DNA of 64,000 nucleotides. It comes from Prevotella sp. BV3P1 (GTDB taxonomy: Bacteria > Bacteroidota > Bacteroidia > Bacteroidales > Bacteroidaceae). Both the position numbers and the translations under genes were made by a program. Below, in pieces: positions 17,798 through 25,210 of the stretch (its first letter is position 1; each line of letters starts with the position of its first letter). The stretch covers positions 1 through 64,000 of the forward strand of contig NZ_AWXC01000004.1 of assembly GCF_000479005.1 (NCBI RefSeq), written 5' to 3'. The notes beneath the pieces are model-generated. The model saw only the letters and a list, made by a program, of their open reading frames with translations. It was not told the origin of the DNA and searched no databases.

Positions 17798-18835
17798 TTA
17801 ATAGGCGGCTTCGAACTCCTTCAAGAACCGCAGGTCGTTCTCTGAGAACATGCGCAAATCGCTCACGCGATACTTCAGATTGGTGATGCGTTCCACGCCC
17901 ATTCCGAAAGCATAGCCACTATATACCTTACTATCAATGCCGCATGATTCCAGCACGTTGGGGTCTACCATGCCGCAACCGAGTATCTCTACCCAGCCCG
18001 TGTGCTTGCAGAACGCGCAGCCATCACCACCACAAATGAAACAAGAGATATCCATTTCGGCACTTGGCTCAGTGAAAGGGAAGTAGCTGGGGCGCAGTCT
18101 GATGTCGGTATCCGGACCAAACATCTCACGTGCAAAGGTCAACAATACCTGCTTGAGGTCGGTAAACGACACATTCTTGTCGATATAAAGACCCTCTACT
18201 TGATGGAAGAAGCAGTGCGCGCGGGCCGAGATGGCCTCGTTGCGGTACACTCTTCCCGGACAGATGATGCGGATAGGAGGTTGATGGGTCTCCATATAGT
18301 GCGACTGGTCACCTGATGTATGTGAGCGTAGCAGTATGTTTTTGGTCACATCATTGGGGTGTTTGCTCACGAAGAACGTGTCTTGCATGTCGCGGGCAGG
18401 ATGATCTGACGCAAAGTTGAGCTTGGTAAAAACGTGCAAGTCGTCATCAATTTCTGGTCCGTCAGCCAGCACAAAGCCCATACGTTGGAAGATATCGCAG
18501 ATTTGATTCTTCACGATTGTCAGTGGATGTCGTGTCCCCAAGCGGATAGGATAGGGTGTACGGGTCATGTCAATGTCATCAGAAGCGTCGGCGGAAGTAT
18601 CAACTTGCTCTTTCAAGGCATTGATTTTGTCCAACGTCAGCTGCTTCAGTTCGTTGATTTTCATGCCTACTGTTTTCTTCTCATCAGCGGCCACGTTGCG
18701 GAAATCGGCCATCAAAGCATTGATTTCACCTTTCTTACTGAGGTATTTCAGGCGCAACCGTTCAACTTCTTCAGCGTTCTTGGCTGAAAGATTGCTTACT
18801 TCTTTCAGAAGCTCATCTATTTTATCAAGTATCAT
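17798..18835 (-). CDS. pheS: Phenylalanine-tRNA ligase alpha subunit
   Basis: 345 aa. N-terminal coiled coil (about 1-85) that contacts tRNA, then the class II catalytic core. Motif 2 region: RSHTSGDQSHYM and CPGRVYRNEAISARAHCFFHQVEGL; motif 3: GYAFGMGVERITNLKYRVSDLR. PheS pairs with PheT (not in this window) as an alpha2-beta2 enzyme. A cysteine cluster CFICGGDGCAFCKHTG lies near residue 275 and could bind zinc, a feature I know from Bacteroidetes and some other lineages. A TACCTTTG -7 box (18865 down to 18858) gives a leader of about 15 nt. Confidence 0.95.
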   Translation of the reverse strand: MILDKIDELLKEVSNLSAKNAEEVERLRLKYLSKKGEINALMADFRNVAADEKKTVGMKINELKQLTLDKINALKEQVDTSADASDDIDMTRTPYPIRLGTRHPLTIVKNQICDIFQRMGFVLADGPEIDDDLHVFTKLNFASDHPARDMQDTFFVSKHPNDVTKNILLRSHTSGDQSHYMETHQPPIRIICPGRVYRNEAISARAHCFFHQVEGLYIDKNVSFTDLKQVLLTFAREMFGPDTDIRLRPSYFPFTEPSAEMDISCFICGGDGCAFCKHTGWVEILGCGMVDPNVLESCGIDSKVYSGYAFGMGVERITNLKYRVSDLRMFSENDLRFLKEFEAAY

Positions 18836-18916
18836 ACTTTATAATAATTTCCTACTGCAAAGGTACTATTTTTTAAGTTAAAAAGAAGACTTATATCGAA
18901 ATTAAGTCGTAATTTT

Positions 18917-19048
18917 GCATAAAATAGGCTGCACCTTACCAAAATAAGTAAACTTCTTTTGGATTCGGTTTGCGCTATTTTTCCATAAGATAGGCATCGT
19001 CTCAACAAAGAAAGCAAACTTTCTTTGTCTTCGGCTTGCGCTATCTTT
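18917..19048 (+). repeat. Two tandem units of the 66-bp repeat (locus 2)
   Basis: Unit 3 is 18917-18982 and unit 4 is 18983-19048, again exactly 66 bp each. They have diverged from the locus 1 units, but the central stem is kept by paired changes: CCAAAATAAG/CTTCTTTTGG in unit 3 and ACAAAGAAAG/CTTTCTTTGT in unit 4, against ACATAGAAAG/CTTTCTCTGT in units 1-2. The right end of unit 4 forms TATCTTTG (19042-19049), a -7-like box about 100 nt before the DUF4348 gene. With the pheS promoter this fills the 317-bp gap. Confidence 0.88.
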
Positions 19049-19152
19049 GCATAAAACAAATGGTACCTTCGTCCAGAAATGCCGTGTATTCTTTGGAATT
19101 TGAAGGGGTACGTTAGAAAAAGTGAGAGGATTTTATAAGCAAAAGTGTTCGT

Positions 19153-20010
19153 ATGAGAAAATTTACTTTCTTCGTTTTGGCATTGATGGTGCTGACATCT
19201 GTCCTGTTTTCCACAACGGGATGTGTTGATAAAAAGCATCAAGCTGTTGAAACCATGGCGGTTGATTCCATTGCAGAGGATAGTGTTGACGAGGATACCT
19301 TGTCGGCCATGATTGCTGAATCGCCCATGTCGAAGTCTGCCGACGAGCTGTTTGACGACTTTATCTTTAATTTTGCCGCAAACAAAAAGTTGCAGTTCAA
19401 GCGTGTGAAGTTTCCTTTGCCCGTGATGAAGCATGGAGAACAGACAGACGAAATCAAGAAAGAGCAGTGGAAGATGGACTATTTTTTCATGAAACAAGGC
19501 TATTTCACGCTCATTTTTGACAACCTTAAACAGATGGAAGTGGTGAAAGACACGTCGGTAAATCAGGTGACTGTTGAGAAGATTTTGTTCAAAAACAAAA
19601 CCATCAAGCAGTATATCTTCAACCGAATCAATGGTGAGTTTATGTTAACCTCGATTGTTTACCAGCCAATACAAGAGAGTGTCAACGGCCCTTTTTTGCA
19701 GTTTTACCAGCGATTTGCTGTCGACAGTGCTTTTCAGGTGCGCAGCATGAACGAAACAGTTGAGTTTACAGCACCCGATCCCGATGATGATTTTGGCACC
19801 ATCACGGGCTCTATTGTTCCCGAACAATGGTCGGCGTTCAAACCACCCATCATTCCCAAAGGAAATATCTACAATATAGTTTATGGTCAGAAGCATAAGC
19901 GAGGGAATCAAAAAATCTTTGTTGTGCGTGGCATCGCTACCGATTTGGAGAATATCATGGTGTTCCGTCGGCTGAAATCTGAATGGAAATTGGTGAAATT
20001 TAATAGCTGA
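19153..20010 (+). CDS. DUF4348 lipoprotein
   Basis: 285 aa. Lipoprotein signal with the lipid Cys in STTGC. The body starts with an acidic linker (EDSVDEDTLSAMIAESP) and continues as a mixed alpha/beta domain (SADELFDDFIFNFAANKKLQFKRVKFPL, DYFFMKQGYFTLIFDN, YNIVYGQKHKRGNQKIFVVRGIATDLENIMVFRR) that I recognise as DUF4348, common in Bacteroidales. The function is unknown. It precedes murB by 10 nt, so it may be co-transcribed with cell-wall synthesis. Confidence 0.78.
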   Translation: MRKFTFFVLALMVLTSVLFSTTGCVDKKHQAVETMAVDSIAEDSVDEDTLSAMIAESPMSKSADELFDDFIFNFAANKKLQFKRVKFPLPVMKHGEQTDEIKKEQWKMDYFFMKQGYFTLIFDNLKQMEVVKDTSVNQVTVEKILFKNKTIKQYIFNRINGEFMLTSIVYQPIQESVNGPFLQFYQRFAVDSAFQVRSMNETVEFTAPDPDDDFGTITGSIVPEQWSAFKPPIIPKGNIYNIVYGQKHKRGNQKIFVVRGIATDLENIMVFRRLKSEWKLVKFNS

Positions 20011-20020
20011 AAGGGTAGGG

Positions 20021-21034
20021 ATGAGAGATATACGCAACCATAGTCTGCTGCATCACAACACGTTCGGCATAGACGTTTCGTGTCGTCGCTTCATCGAGTT
20101 TGATACGAAAGCCGAACTTCTCGAAGCTCTTTCACGGCTCACCGAGGCCGATTATCCCATCATGCCATTGGGAAAAGGCAGCAACCTGTTATTGACAAAA
20201 GATTTTGATGGAACCGTTTTGTGTTCGAACATCCGTTCGATTGACATTGCGATCAACAACCATCAGGCCATCATCAAGAGCGGCAGTGGCGTGGTGTGGG
20301 ACGATTTAGTCGCTACTTGTGTCGAGCAAGAAGCTTACGGTCTGGAAAACCTCTCATTGATTCCAGGCACGGTAGGCGCTGCGGCCGTGCAGAACATCGG
20401 TGCTTACGGCAGCGAGGTCAACCGCTTTATTCACTCCATAATGGCTGTAGAAATCGCCACGGGACATGAGGTAAAGTTCGCTCGAGCTGATTGTGAGTAC
20501 GCCTACCGATACAGCAAGTTCAAGGATGAGTGGAAAAATCGGTTTGTTATCACCCATGTTGAGTTCCGTTTTGACTGTACCTATCGTCCCCATTTAGATT
20601 ATGGTAACATTCGAGCAGCATTGCAGCGGCAGGGAATAGAACACCCCACGCCACAGCAATTGCGCCAAACCATCATCGGCATTCGACAAGCCAAACTGCC
20701 CGATCCACAGGTGCAAGGCAACGCTGGCAGCTTCTTTATGAACCCCATTGTTGACCGAAAGGAGTATGAACGCTTGGCCATGCAATATCCTCAGATGCCC
20801 CATTACGCCGTGGATGAAGAACATGAGAAGATTCCAGCCGGTTGGTTGATTGACCAATGTGGGTGGAAAGGCCGTTCCATGGGTGCCGCTGGCGTGCACG
20901 ACAAGCAGGCACTTGTGCTGGTGAATCGTGGTGGAGCCACCGGAAACGATATCGTAAAGTTGTGTGAGGCCATACGGCATGATGTTTTCCAACGCTTCGG
21001 CATCATCATCAAACCGGAGGTAAACATCTTATGA
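20021..21034 (+). CDS. murB: UDP-N-acetylmuramate dehydrogenase
   Basis: 337 aa. It reduces UDP-GlcNAc-enolpyruvate to UDP-MurNAc with NADPH and FAD. FAD-binding motifs: PLGKGSNLL near residue 50 and IPGTVGAAAVQNIGAYGSEV near residue 110. Catalytic region: AYRYSKFKDEW and GNAGSFFMNPIV (the Ser acid). The C-terminus has PAGWLIDQCGWKG. This is the longer type I MurB of proteobacterial and Bacteroidetes form. Its stop overlaps the next gene's ATG by 4 nt. Confidence 0.95.
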   Translation: MRDIRNHSLLHHNTFGIDVSCRRFIEFDTKAELLEALSRLTEADYPIMPLGKGSNLLLTKDFDGTVLCSNIRSIDIAINNHQAIIKSGSGVVWDDLVATCVEQEAYGLENLSLIPGTVGAAAVQNIGAYGSEVNRFIHSIMAVEIATGHEVKFARADCEYAYRYSKFKDEWKNRFVITHVEFRFDCTYRPHLDYGNIRAALQRQGIEHPTPQQLRQTIIGIRQAKLPDPQVQGNAGSFFMNPIVDRKEYERLAMQYPQMPHYAVDEEHEKIPAGWLIDQCGWKGRSMGAAGVHDKQALVLVNRGGATGNDIVKLCEAIRHDVFQRFGIIIKPEVNIL

Positions 21035-21792
21035 GATTAACATTCTTGGGTACCGGCACGTCGGGTGGCGTCCCTTCTTTGGGATGTCATTGTGCGGTAT
21101 GTGAGAGCACTGACCCACATGACAAGCGTTTGCGTACGGCTGCTTTGCTGGAAACGCAAACAACGAGGATTCTCATTGACTGTGGCCCTGACATCCGTCA
21201 ACAGCTTATGCCCTTCGCTTTTACTCCGTTAGATGGTGTGTTGCTCACGCATGTTCATTATGACCATGTAGCCGGCATCGACGATTTGCGACCTTTCTGC
21301 GTGTTCAGTTCCGTACATATTTTTGCAGACCAGCACACGGTAGACCTGTTGCATCAAACCATGCCTTATTGCTTTACGCAGAAACTTTATCCCGGCGTGC
21401 CACAGCTCGACTTAACCCCTGTGGTCCCACATCAACCCCTAAACGTGGGGGATGTCGAGGTGTTGCCTTTCCAGGTGATGCATGACAAGCTGCCCATCTT
21501 AGGCTATCGGTTTGGTAGTCTTGTCTATATCACGGACATGAAGACCATCGATGAGGCCGAATATGCCTATCTTGAAGGCATCGACACGCTCGTTGTGAAT
21601 GCGCTGAGGTATCAGCCGCAACACCATTCGCACATGACCGTGGATGAAGCCGTGGCGTTTGCCAAGCGAATAGGTGCTAAAAGAACCTACTTTGTACACA
21701 TGAACCACGACGTAGGCTTTCATGAAGAAGTGAATAAAAGGCTACCCGCTGGCATGCAATTGGCTTATGACGGATTGCAGATAGATGTGTAA
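21031..21792 (+). CDS. MBL-fold metallo-hydrolase, PhnP-like
   Basis: 253 aa. Opening LGTGTSGGVPSLGC-HCAVC, then the metal motif THVHYDHVAGIDDLRPF (HxHxDH), a later His in MHDKLPILGYR and a C-terminal VHMNHDVGFHEE. The Cys pair (HCAVC) is that of the PhnP/RomA-like phosphodiesterase branch. PhnP cleaves cyclic ribose phosphates, but outside phn operons the substrate is unknown. It is translationally coupled to murB. Confidence 0.85.
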   Translation: MRLTFLGTGTSGGVPSLGCHCAVCESTDPHDKRLRTAALLETQTTRILIDCGPDIRQQLMPFAFTPLDGVLLTHVHYDHVAGIDDLRPFCVFSSVHIFADQHTVDLLHQTMPYCFTQKLYPGVPQLDLTPVVPHQPLNVGDVEVLPFQVMHDKLPILGYRFGSLVYITDMKTIDEAEYAYLEGIDTLVVNALRYQPQHHSHMTVDEAVAFAKRIGAKRTYFVHMNHDVGFHEEVNKRLPAGMQLAYDGLQIDV

Positions 21793-21905
21793 ATGGCGGG
21801 TCGTTTACATTTATCAGCATTTGCTACGCAAATTGTGTCTTTTTGTCAAAAATGTCTTTAGCTCGATTAAAAATAGTTATAAAAAGTCCAAATTCATGGC
21901 AAAAT

Positions 21906-21936
21906 CTTGCAGATACGATATCATTTTGTATCTTTG
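21906..21936 (+). promoter_or_regulatory. Promoter for a candidate small RNA
   Basis: CTTG at 21906-21909, 19-nt spacer, TATCTTTG at 21929-21936. One mismatch to TTTG-N19-TAnnTTTG. Confidence 0.6.
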
Positions 21937-21941
21937 CAATG

Positions 21942-22005
21942 TGTTTTTCATAGTATTAGATTTAAGGTTAATAAGATTGAGAGTACGGCGGTACTCTTTT
22001 TTTTT
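21942..22005 (+). ncRNA. Candidate small RNA of about 60 nt, unknown class
   Basis: A complete promoter lies just upstream. The transcript would contain TCATAGTATTAGATTTAAGG and end in a strong intrinsic terminator: AGAGTAC (21980-21986), GGCG loop, GTACTCT (21991-21997), then a T-run to 22005. No reading frame of useful length fits. I have an unverified impression that a similar leader-plus-terminator string recurs in Bacteroidales genomes. It may be a free sRNA, since no gene follows on this strand for 2 kb. Confidence 0.5.
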
Positions 22006-22186
22006 ACTCATAAATCAGTAAAATTACGACACATACCTCGCTCGTAGGCCACATAGAAGTAGTTATTCGGTAATAACAGATACTGGCTACAAACTCCAAG
22101 CAAATATAGAAGTCACATTGGTTTGAAAGCTCAACAGTATCACTGATTGTATCGTCATGAAAAAGATAACGATGATAAGTGCAAAT

Positions 22187-22560
22187 AAATTTTCTTGACA
22201 AGCAACCTTTTCATGCTTGGCGAATTTGCAAACAACCCTGCCTTTTCTCGCAAATACGCCCAAAATGAGCGATTTTTATAAAACATTAATAAACAGGTAT
22301 TTACGAATATCTTATACTGTTTCGTTTCAACTAGATAAGACTTTTCATACCAAAAGCAATGCTTTAAGGGTGCAATACGTATGCTTTTACTGCTCAAAAG
22401 CATGTTGGTAGGTAGCCAAAGTGATGCTTGTGTGCGCGTAAAGTCTATCCATTTGTGATAAAATTCGATTTTTCTTGTTCCAAAATCTCTTGTTTGCATC
22501 CTCCAAGCCTATCGTTTTTTTCTAGTTTGAAAGTTTACAGGTGCCGTTTTAGGGGTGATA
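22187..22560 (+). repeat. Long structured intergenic repeat, copy C
   Basis: It starts AAATTTTCTTGACAA (22187 onward). The hairpin arms are GGCGAATTTGC (22219-22229) and GCAAATACGCC (22250-22260), 10 of 11 paired. The core has CCAAAAGCAATGCTTTAAGG, TATGCTTTTACTGCTC, AAAAGCATGTTGGTAG and GCCAAAGTGATGCTT. The right part has TTGTTTGCATCC, GCCTATCGTTTTTTTC and GCCGTTTTAGGGGTG. It lies in the 1.07-kb gap between the MBL hydrolase and the 88-aa gene, which converge. The remaining 22022-22186 and 22561-22808 show nothing I can assign. Confidence 0.87.
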
Positions 22561-22808
22561 ATTGTTGAATAAACACAACAAAAATTGCAACTTGTATTTA
22601 AGTTGGTCAATCGGCAATAATATTGTCAGAGGGTGGGTTTTCTATCGCTTTTTCAGGAGAGGTTCATCTGGTAAACTAACTATCAACAACGATACGGGGG
22701 TATGTAGTCATCAACTCAGTTTACAAAGGGAAGCTTGGTTTTAGAGTCAGTCTTTGGAATGATGCGGATTGTGACAACGCCCTTTGAAGGCCATGACAAT
22801 GGGGGCGC

Positions 22809-22840
22809 AAAAAAAATGACAACCGTCAATCGGTTGTCAT
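22809..22840 (-). terminator. Terminator of the YtxH/holin-like operon
   Basis: On the minus strand ATGACAACCG, loop ATTGA, CGGTTGTCAT is followed by a run of T. It ends the operon 22 nt after the last stop codon. Confidence 0.8.
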
Positions 22841-22861
22841 AGTTTAGTTTCTGAAAAAAAA

Positions 22862-23128
22862 TTATCTTCTTTTCTTGAATTTTCTGTACAATTTCCAGGC
22901 CAACAGCACGCCGTCGAAGATGCCAGTCCCCGTGTTCATCAATCCTGATATACGCTTAGAGGGCAGCTTTGATGTCAGTGTGGCCGGCTTGTTGAACATA
23001 CTGTTCCAAAGATGTCGCATGCCTTCTTCATCCTTCCTGATGCTTTTCAAAATCTGGTCTTTGCGTATCCTGATTTCACTGAGCGATTTATATTGTGCGG
23101 GAGCGTTATTATCTGTATTGTTTGTCAT
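22862..23128 (-). CDS. Conserved-looking hypothetical protein of a YtxH operon (88 aa)
   Basis: 88 aa, third gene of a three-gene operon. The N-terminal half is charged and helical (SLSEIRIRKDQILKSIRKDEEG), the middle is Pro/Ser-rich (KPATLTSKLPSKRISG), and the C-terminus has a short hydrophobic stretch (GIFDGVLLAWKLYRKFKKRR) with a very basic end that could lie on a membrane. I recognise the gene order (YtxH, holin-like, small helical protein) from Bacteroidales but no defined family. It starts 1 nt after the stop of the preceding gene. Confidence 0.72.
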   Translation of the reverse strand: MTNNTDNNAPAQYKSLSEIRIRKDQILKSIRKDEEGMRHLWNSMFNKPATLTSKLPSKRISGLMNTGTGIFDGVLLAWKLYRKFKKRR

Positions 23129-23129
23129 G

Positions 23130-23480
23130 TCACTTCTCCATTAATAGGCTTGCCAGAAACCTGACAAGTGGTCGCTCTATCCATTGTTTGCGGAAGAGGA
23201 AGAACAACAAAAAGATGAATAAATAGCCTCCGGCCACAATCAGGAAGCCTATGGGCAGCCCCACATGAGGTTCGAGTGCGTATGCAGCTGCGAACGACAC
23301 GTAGATGAGTGCCAGTATCATGATGATGGAAAGCGCTGTGACCAAGGTGATGACCGTAATAAGACGTACCACCTTCTCAATTACATCGAGCTTCACATAT
23401 TCTGTTTGAAGCCCGATGTAATGTTTGCATATATCGACCAAACGGCCGATGGTCTCAACGTTCTGATCGTTTGAAAACAT
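23130..23480 (-). CDS. Holin-X/DUF1469-like membrane protein
   Basis: 116 aa. N-terminal amphipathic helix (DICKHYIGLQTEYVKLDVIEK), then two long membrane segments (about 40-65 and 72-98) and a short basic tail. This is the layout of the phage-holin-3-6 / Holin-X superfamily, which in chromosomal settings is usually not a lysis protein but part of a stress-related envelope operon. It is the middle gene between YtxH and the 88-aa protein. There are no phage genes nearby, which argues against a lysis role. Confidence 0.75.
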   Translation of the reverse strand: MFSNDQNVETIGRLVDICKHYIGLQTEYVKLDVIEKVVRLITVITLVTALSIIMILALIYVSFAAAYALEPHVGLPIGFLIVAGGYLFIFLLFFLFRKQWIERPLVRFLASLLMEK

Positions 23481-23490
23481 ATACTAATGT

Positions 23491-23709
23491 TTACTCTACG
23501 ATGTCTGTAGCAGCCTCTTTGATGTCGTCAACCAAGTCATCAACATCTTTTTTTGACAATTTGATGTCGTGTTTCTTGCAGAATTCATCAACGGCGTCAG
23601 AAATTTTGTTGCGTGTTCTCTTGCCCTCTTGTGGAGCTATCAATAACCCAACCACTGCACCTGCGATGGCGCCACCTAAGAATGCGCCGATATAACCTAC
23701 TGTTCTCAT
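23491..23709 (-). CDS. YtxH domain protein
   Basis: 72 aa. It opens with a glycine-zipper membrane segment (YIGAFLGGAIAGAVVGLLIAP) immediately followed by the PQEGKRTRNKI motif that defines YtxH. The rest is an acidic helix (KKDVDDLVDDIKEAATDIVE). YtxH proteins are induced by general stress in Bacillus; the role in Bacteroidetes is unknown. It is the first gene of the operon. Its leader contains two perfect palindromes that could be operators. Confidence 0.85.
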   Translation of the reverse strand: MRTVGYIGAFLGGAIAGAVVGLLIAPQEGKRTRNKISDAVDEFCKKHDIKLSKKDVDDLVDDIKEAATDIVE

Positions 23710-23746
23710 TGTTCTATTCTTTTTAAATTGTTATTAAATTAGTTGT

Positions 23747-23792
23747 TTATAACGTTATAAGTGTTCGAATGTTTCGAACTATCGCAAATATA
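23747..23792 (-). promoter_or_regulatory. Promoter and two palindromes before ytxH-like operon
   Basis: TATATTTG (-7 box, 23792 down to 23785) is followed, in the direction of transcription, by GTTCGAA-N3-TTCGAAC (23779-23763, perfect 7-bp arms) and by the perfect 14-bp palindrome TTATAACGTTATAA (23760-23747). Both lie at or just after the expected start point, where a repressor would block transcription. Confidence 0.6.
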
Positions 23793-23882
23793 TGAAAAGT
23801 TTTGCAGATAAAAGGTTAATGTATTGTATATTTTTGTTAAAAAACATGAGTTTTATGCATTTAACAAACTTTATGCGGCACT

Positions 23883-23916
23883 TTTGTTCCATTTTAGCGG
23901 ATATTTTGTACCTTCG
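23883..23916 (+). promoter_or_regulatory. Likely promoter of the SPOR lipoprotein gene
   Basis: TTTG at 23883-23886 and TACCTTCG at 23909-23916, spacer 22 nt; slightly off the consensus in spacing and at one -7 base. Confidence 0.45.
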
Positions 23917-23964
23917 CAAGGTATAATGAATCAATAAGTTTAATTAATAATATCCTACAAAATT

Positions 23965-24447
23965 ATGAAAAAAAGTATTGTTTTATGCGCGGGCATGTGT
24001 GTAGCACTGGCTTTTACTGGTTGTAAATCAAGCGAGAGCGCTTATAAGAAAGCATACGAAAAGGCAAAGGCACAGGAATCTGTACAGGCTTCGGCTCAGA
24101 CCGAGGCTCCGGTGGTTGCTCCTTTGACCCCAGCCCCTGTAACACAGACGCAGGTTGTTGATAATGTTGACAACGCGACGGTACGTACCGAGGACGTGAC
24201 CGTGGTGAGCGGCAGTGGCTTGAGCGCATTCAGCGTTGTTGTAGGTTCATTCGGATTGAAAGCCAACGCAGAGGGATTGCAGCGTACGTTGCAGTCAGCC
24301 GGCTATGGAGCACAAATCGCTTACAATTCAGCTCGCAATATGTATCGCGTCGTGGCTTCAACCCATGCAGACAAAGCTTCGGCTGTAGCATCGCGCAATC
24401 AGTTCCGTTCAAAGTATCCTGACGCTTGGTTGCTGTACAAGAAATAA
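23965..24447 (+). CDS. SPOR-domain lipoprotein
   Basis: 160 aa. Lipoprotein signal (VALAFTGCKSS), then a low-complexity Ala/Gln/Pro/Thr linker (about 35-85) and a C-terminal SPOR domain (AFSVVVGSFGLKANAEGLQRTL...YRVVASTHADKASAVASRNQFRSKYPDAWLLYKK). SPOR domains bind denuded glycan strands at division sites, so this protein probably sits in the periplasm at the septum, anchored by lipid. It appears monocistronic. The 157-nt gap after it holds only a small TCACCT-GCAA-AGGTGA hairpin (24518-24533). Confidence 0.88.
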   Translation: MKKSIVLCAGMCVALAFTGCKSSESAYKKAYEKAKAQESVQASAQTEAPVVAPLTPAPVTQTQVVDNVDNATVRTEDVTVVSGSGLSAFSVVVGSFGLKANAEGLQRTLQSAGYGAQIAYNSARNMYRVVASTHADKASAVASRNQFRSKYPDAWLLYKK

Positions 24448-24604
24448 GAAGATGATTGTAAATGGTGTGGGCTAAAAGGTGCGGGTAAGTGCCTGCAAAA
24501 GATAGTTATGCACGGGTTCACCTGCAAAGGTGACGTCTGTTTACTCCGATGAACTCCTGGTGAACTCCATGTTAACTTTCGCCTCATGACCATTTACTGA
24601 TACT

Positions 24605-25021
24605 ATGCGTATCCTTTCGATAGATTACGGAAAGAAACGTACGGGCATAGCAGTTACCGACCCATTGCAAATCATTGCCAATGGATTGGCAACTGTTTCT
24701 ACATCTACACTCTTCGACTATCTCAAAGACTATATAGCGCGTGAGGAGGTGGAACGGATTGTCATAGGAAAGCCTATGCAAACCAATGGAAAGCCCAGTG
24801 AGAACATGGCTCGGGTGGAGCAGTTTGTGAACCGATGGCGAAAGGCCATGCCACAAATACCCATCGAATATTACGACGAGCGTTTTACGTCCGTGCTGGC
24901 TCATCAGGCCATGATCGCAAGTGGCATCGGCAAGAAAGCCCGGCAAAACAAAGCGTTGGTAGACGAAATATCTGCTACCATCATTCTGCAAAGTTATATG
25001 GAGTCGAAGCGGATAAGGTAA
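24605..25021 (+). CDS. ruvX: Holliday junction resolvase-like RuvX (YqgF)
   Basis: 138 aa, RNase H-like fold. Motifs: ILSIDYGKKRTGIAVTDP (first catalytic Asp), IVIGKPMQTNGKPSEN, PIEYYDERFTSVLA (Glu) and KALVDEISATIILQSYM (last Asp). YqgF is essential in E. coli and acts in pre-16S rRNA 5'-end processing; a junction-resolving role is also proposed. It leads a cluster with def and a TPR gene, a common Bacteroidales order. Confidence 0.93.
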   Translation: MRILSIDYGKKRTGIAVTDPLQIIANGLATVSTSTLFDYLKDYIAREEVERIVIGKPMQTNGKPSENMARVEQFVNRWRKAMPQIPIEYYDERFTSVLAHQAMIASGIGKKARQNKALVDEISATIILQSYMESKRIR

Positions 25022-25155
25022 ACGACGTTGTAACAGGTTTGATATGTGTGTGCGTGGACATGGCTGCGAGTAGGCAAGTTCAGGGTTCGGTCATAAATAG
25101 AAAACAGGAATCCATCACGTTGTCAGCCACAGAACGAACACCGCATCAGCGATCT

Positions 25156-25207
25156 ACTTGTAAACTATCACCTCGTAACCTCGTCAACTTGTAAACTTGT
25201 AAACTAA
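25156..25207. repeat. Degenerate AACTTGTAAACT repeats before def
   Basis: Short runs of ACTTGTAAACT / CTCGTAACC type follow one another up to the def start codon (CAACTTGTAAACTTGTAAAC). Similar runs precede lpxA and truB. Confidence 0.65.
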
Positions 25208-25210
25208 AAA

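Noticed and set aside
18832-19497. Minus-strand frame with a 22-residue repeat over the 66-bp units
   Set aside because: The 66-bp period is a multiple of three, so any frame through it repeats; the frame overlaps a well-supported gene on the other strand and the pattern differs from the locus 1 frame.
22020-22100. Minus-strand string LLLPNNYFYVAYERGMC that looked like a gene end
   Set aside because: No start, no family and no upstream extension; treated as chance.
22155-22499. Minus-strand 114-aa frame inside repeat copy C, and similar frames in the other copies
   Set aside because: The frames do not match each other between copies; conservation follows the DNA hairpins and palindromes, not codons.
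22690-22787. Short frame ending LGFRVSLWNDADCDNAL, reminiscent of the end of SUMF1/FISUMP-type domains
   Set aside because: Only a few residues match, and the upstream frame is closed; a decayed gene end is possible but cannot be supported.
23130-23480. Holin-like gene as a sign of prophage
   Set aside because: No endolysin, structural, integrase or packaging genes nearby; the YtxH operon context explains it better.
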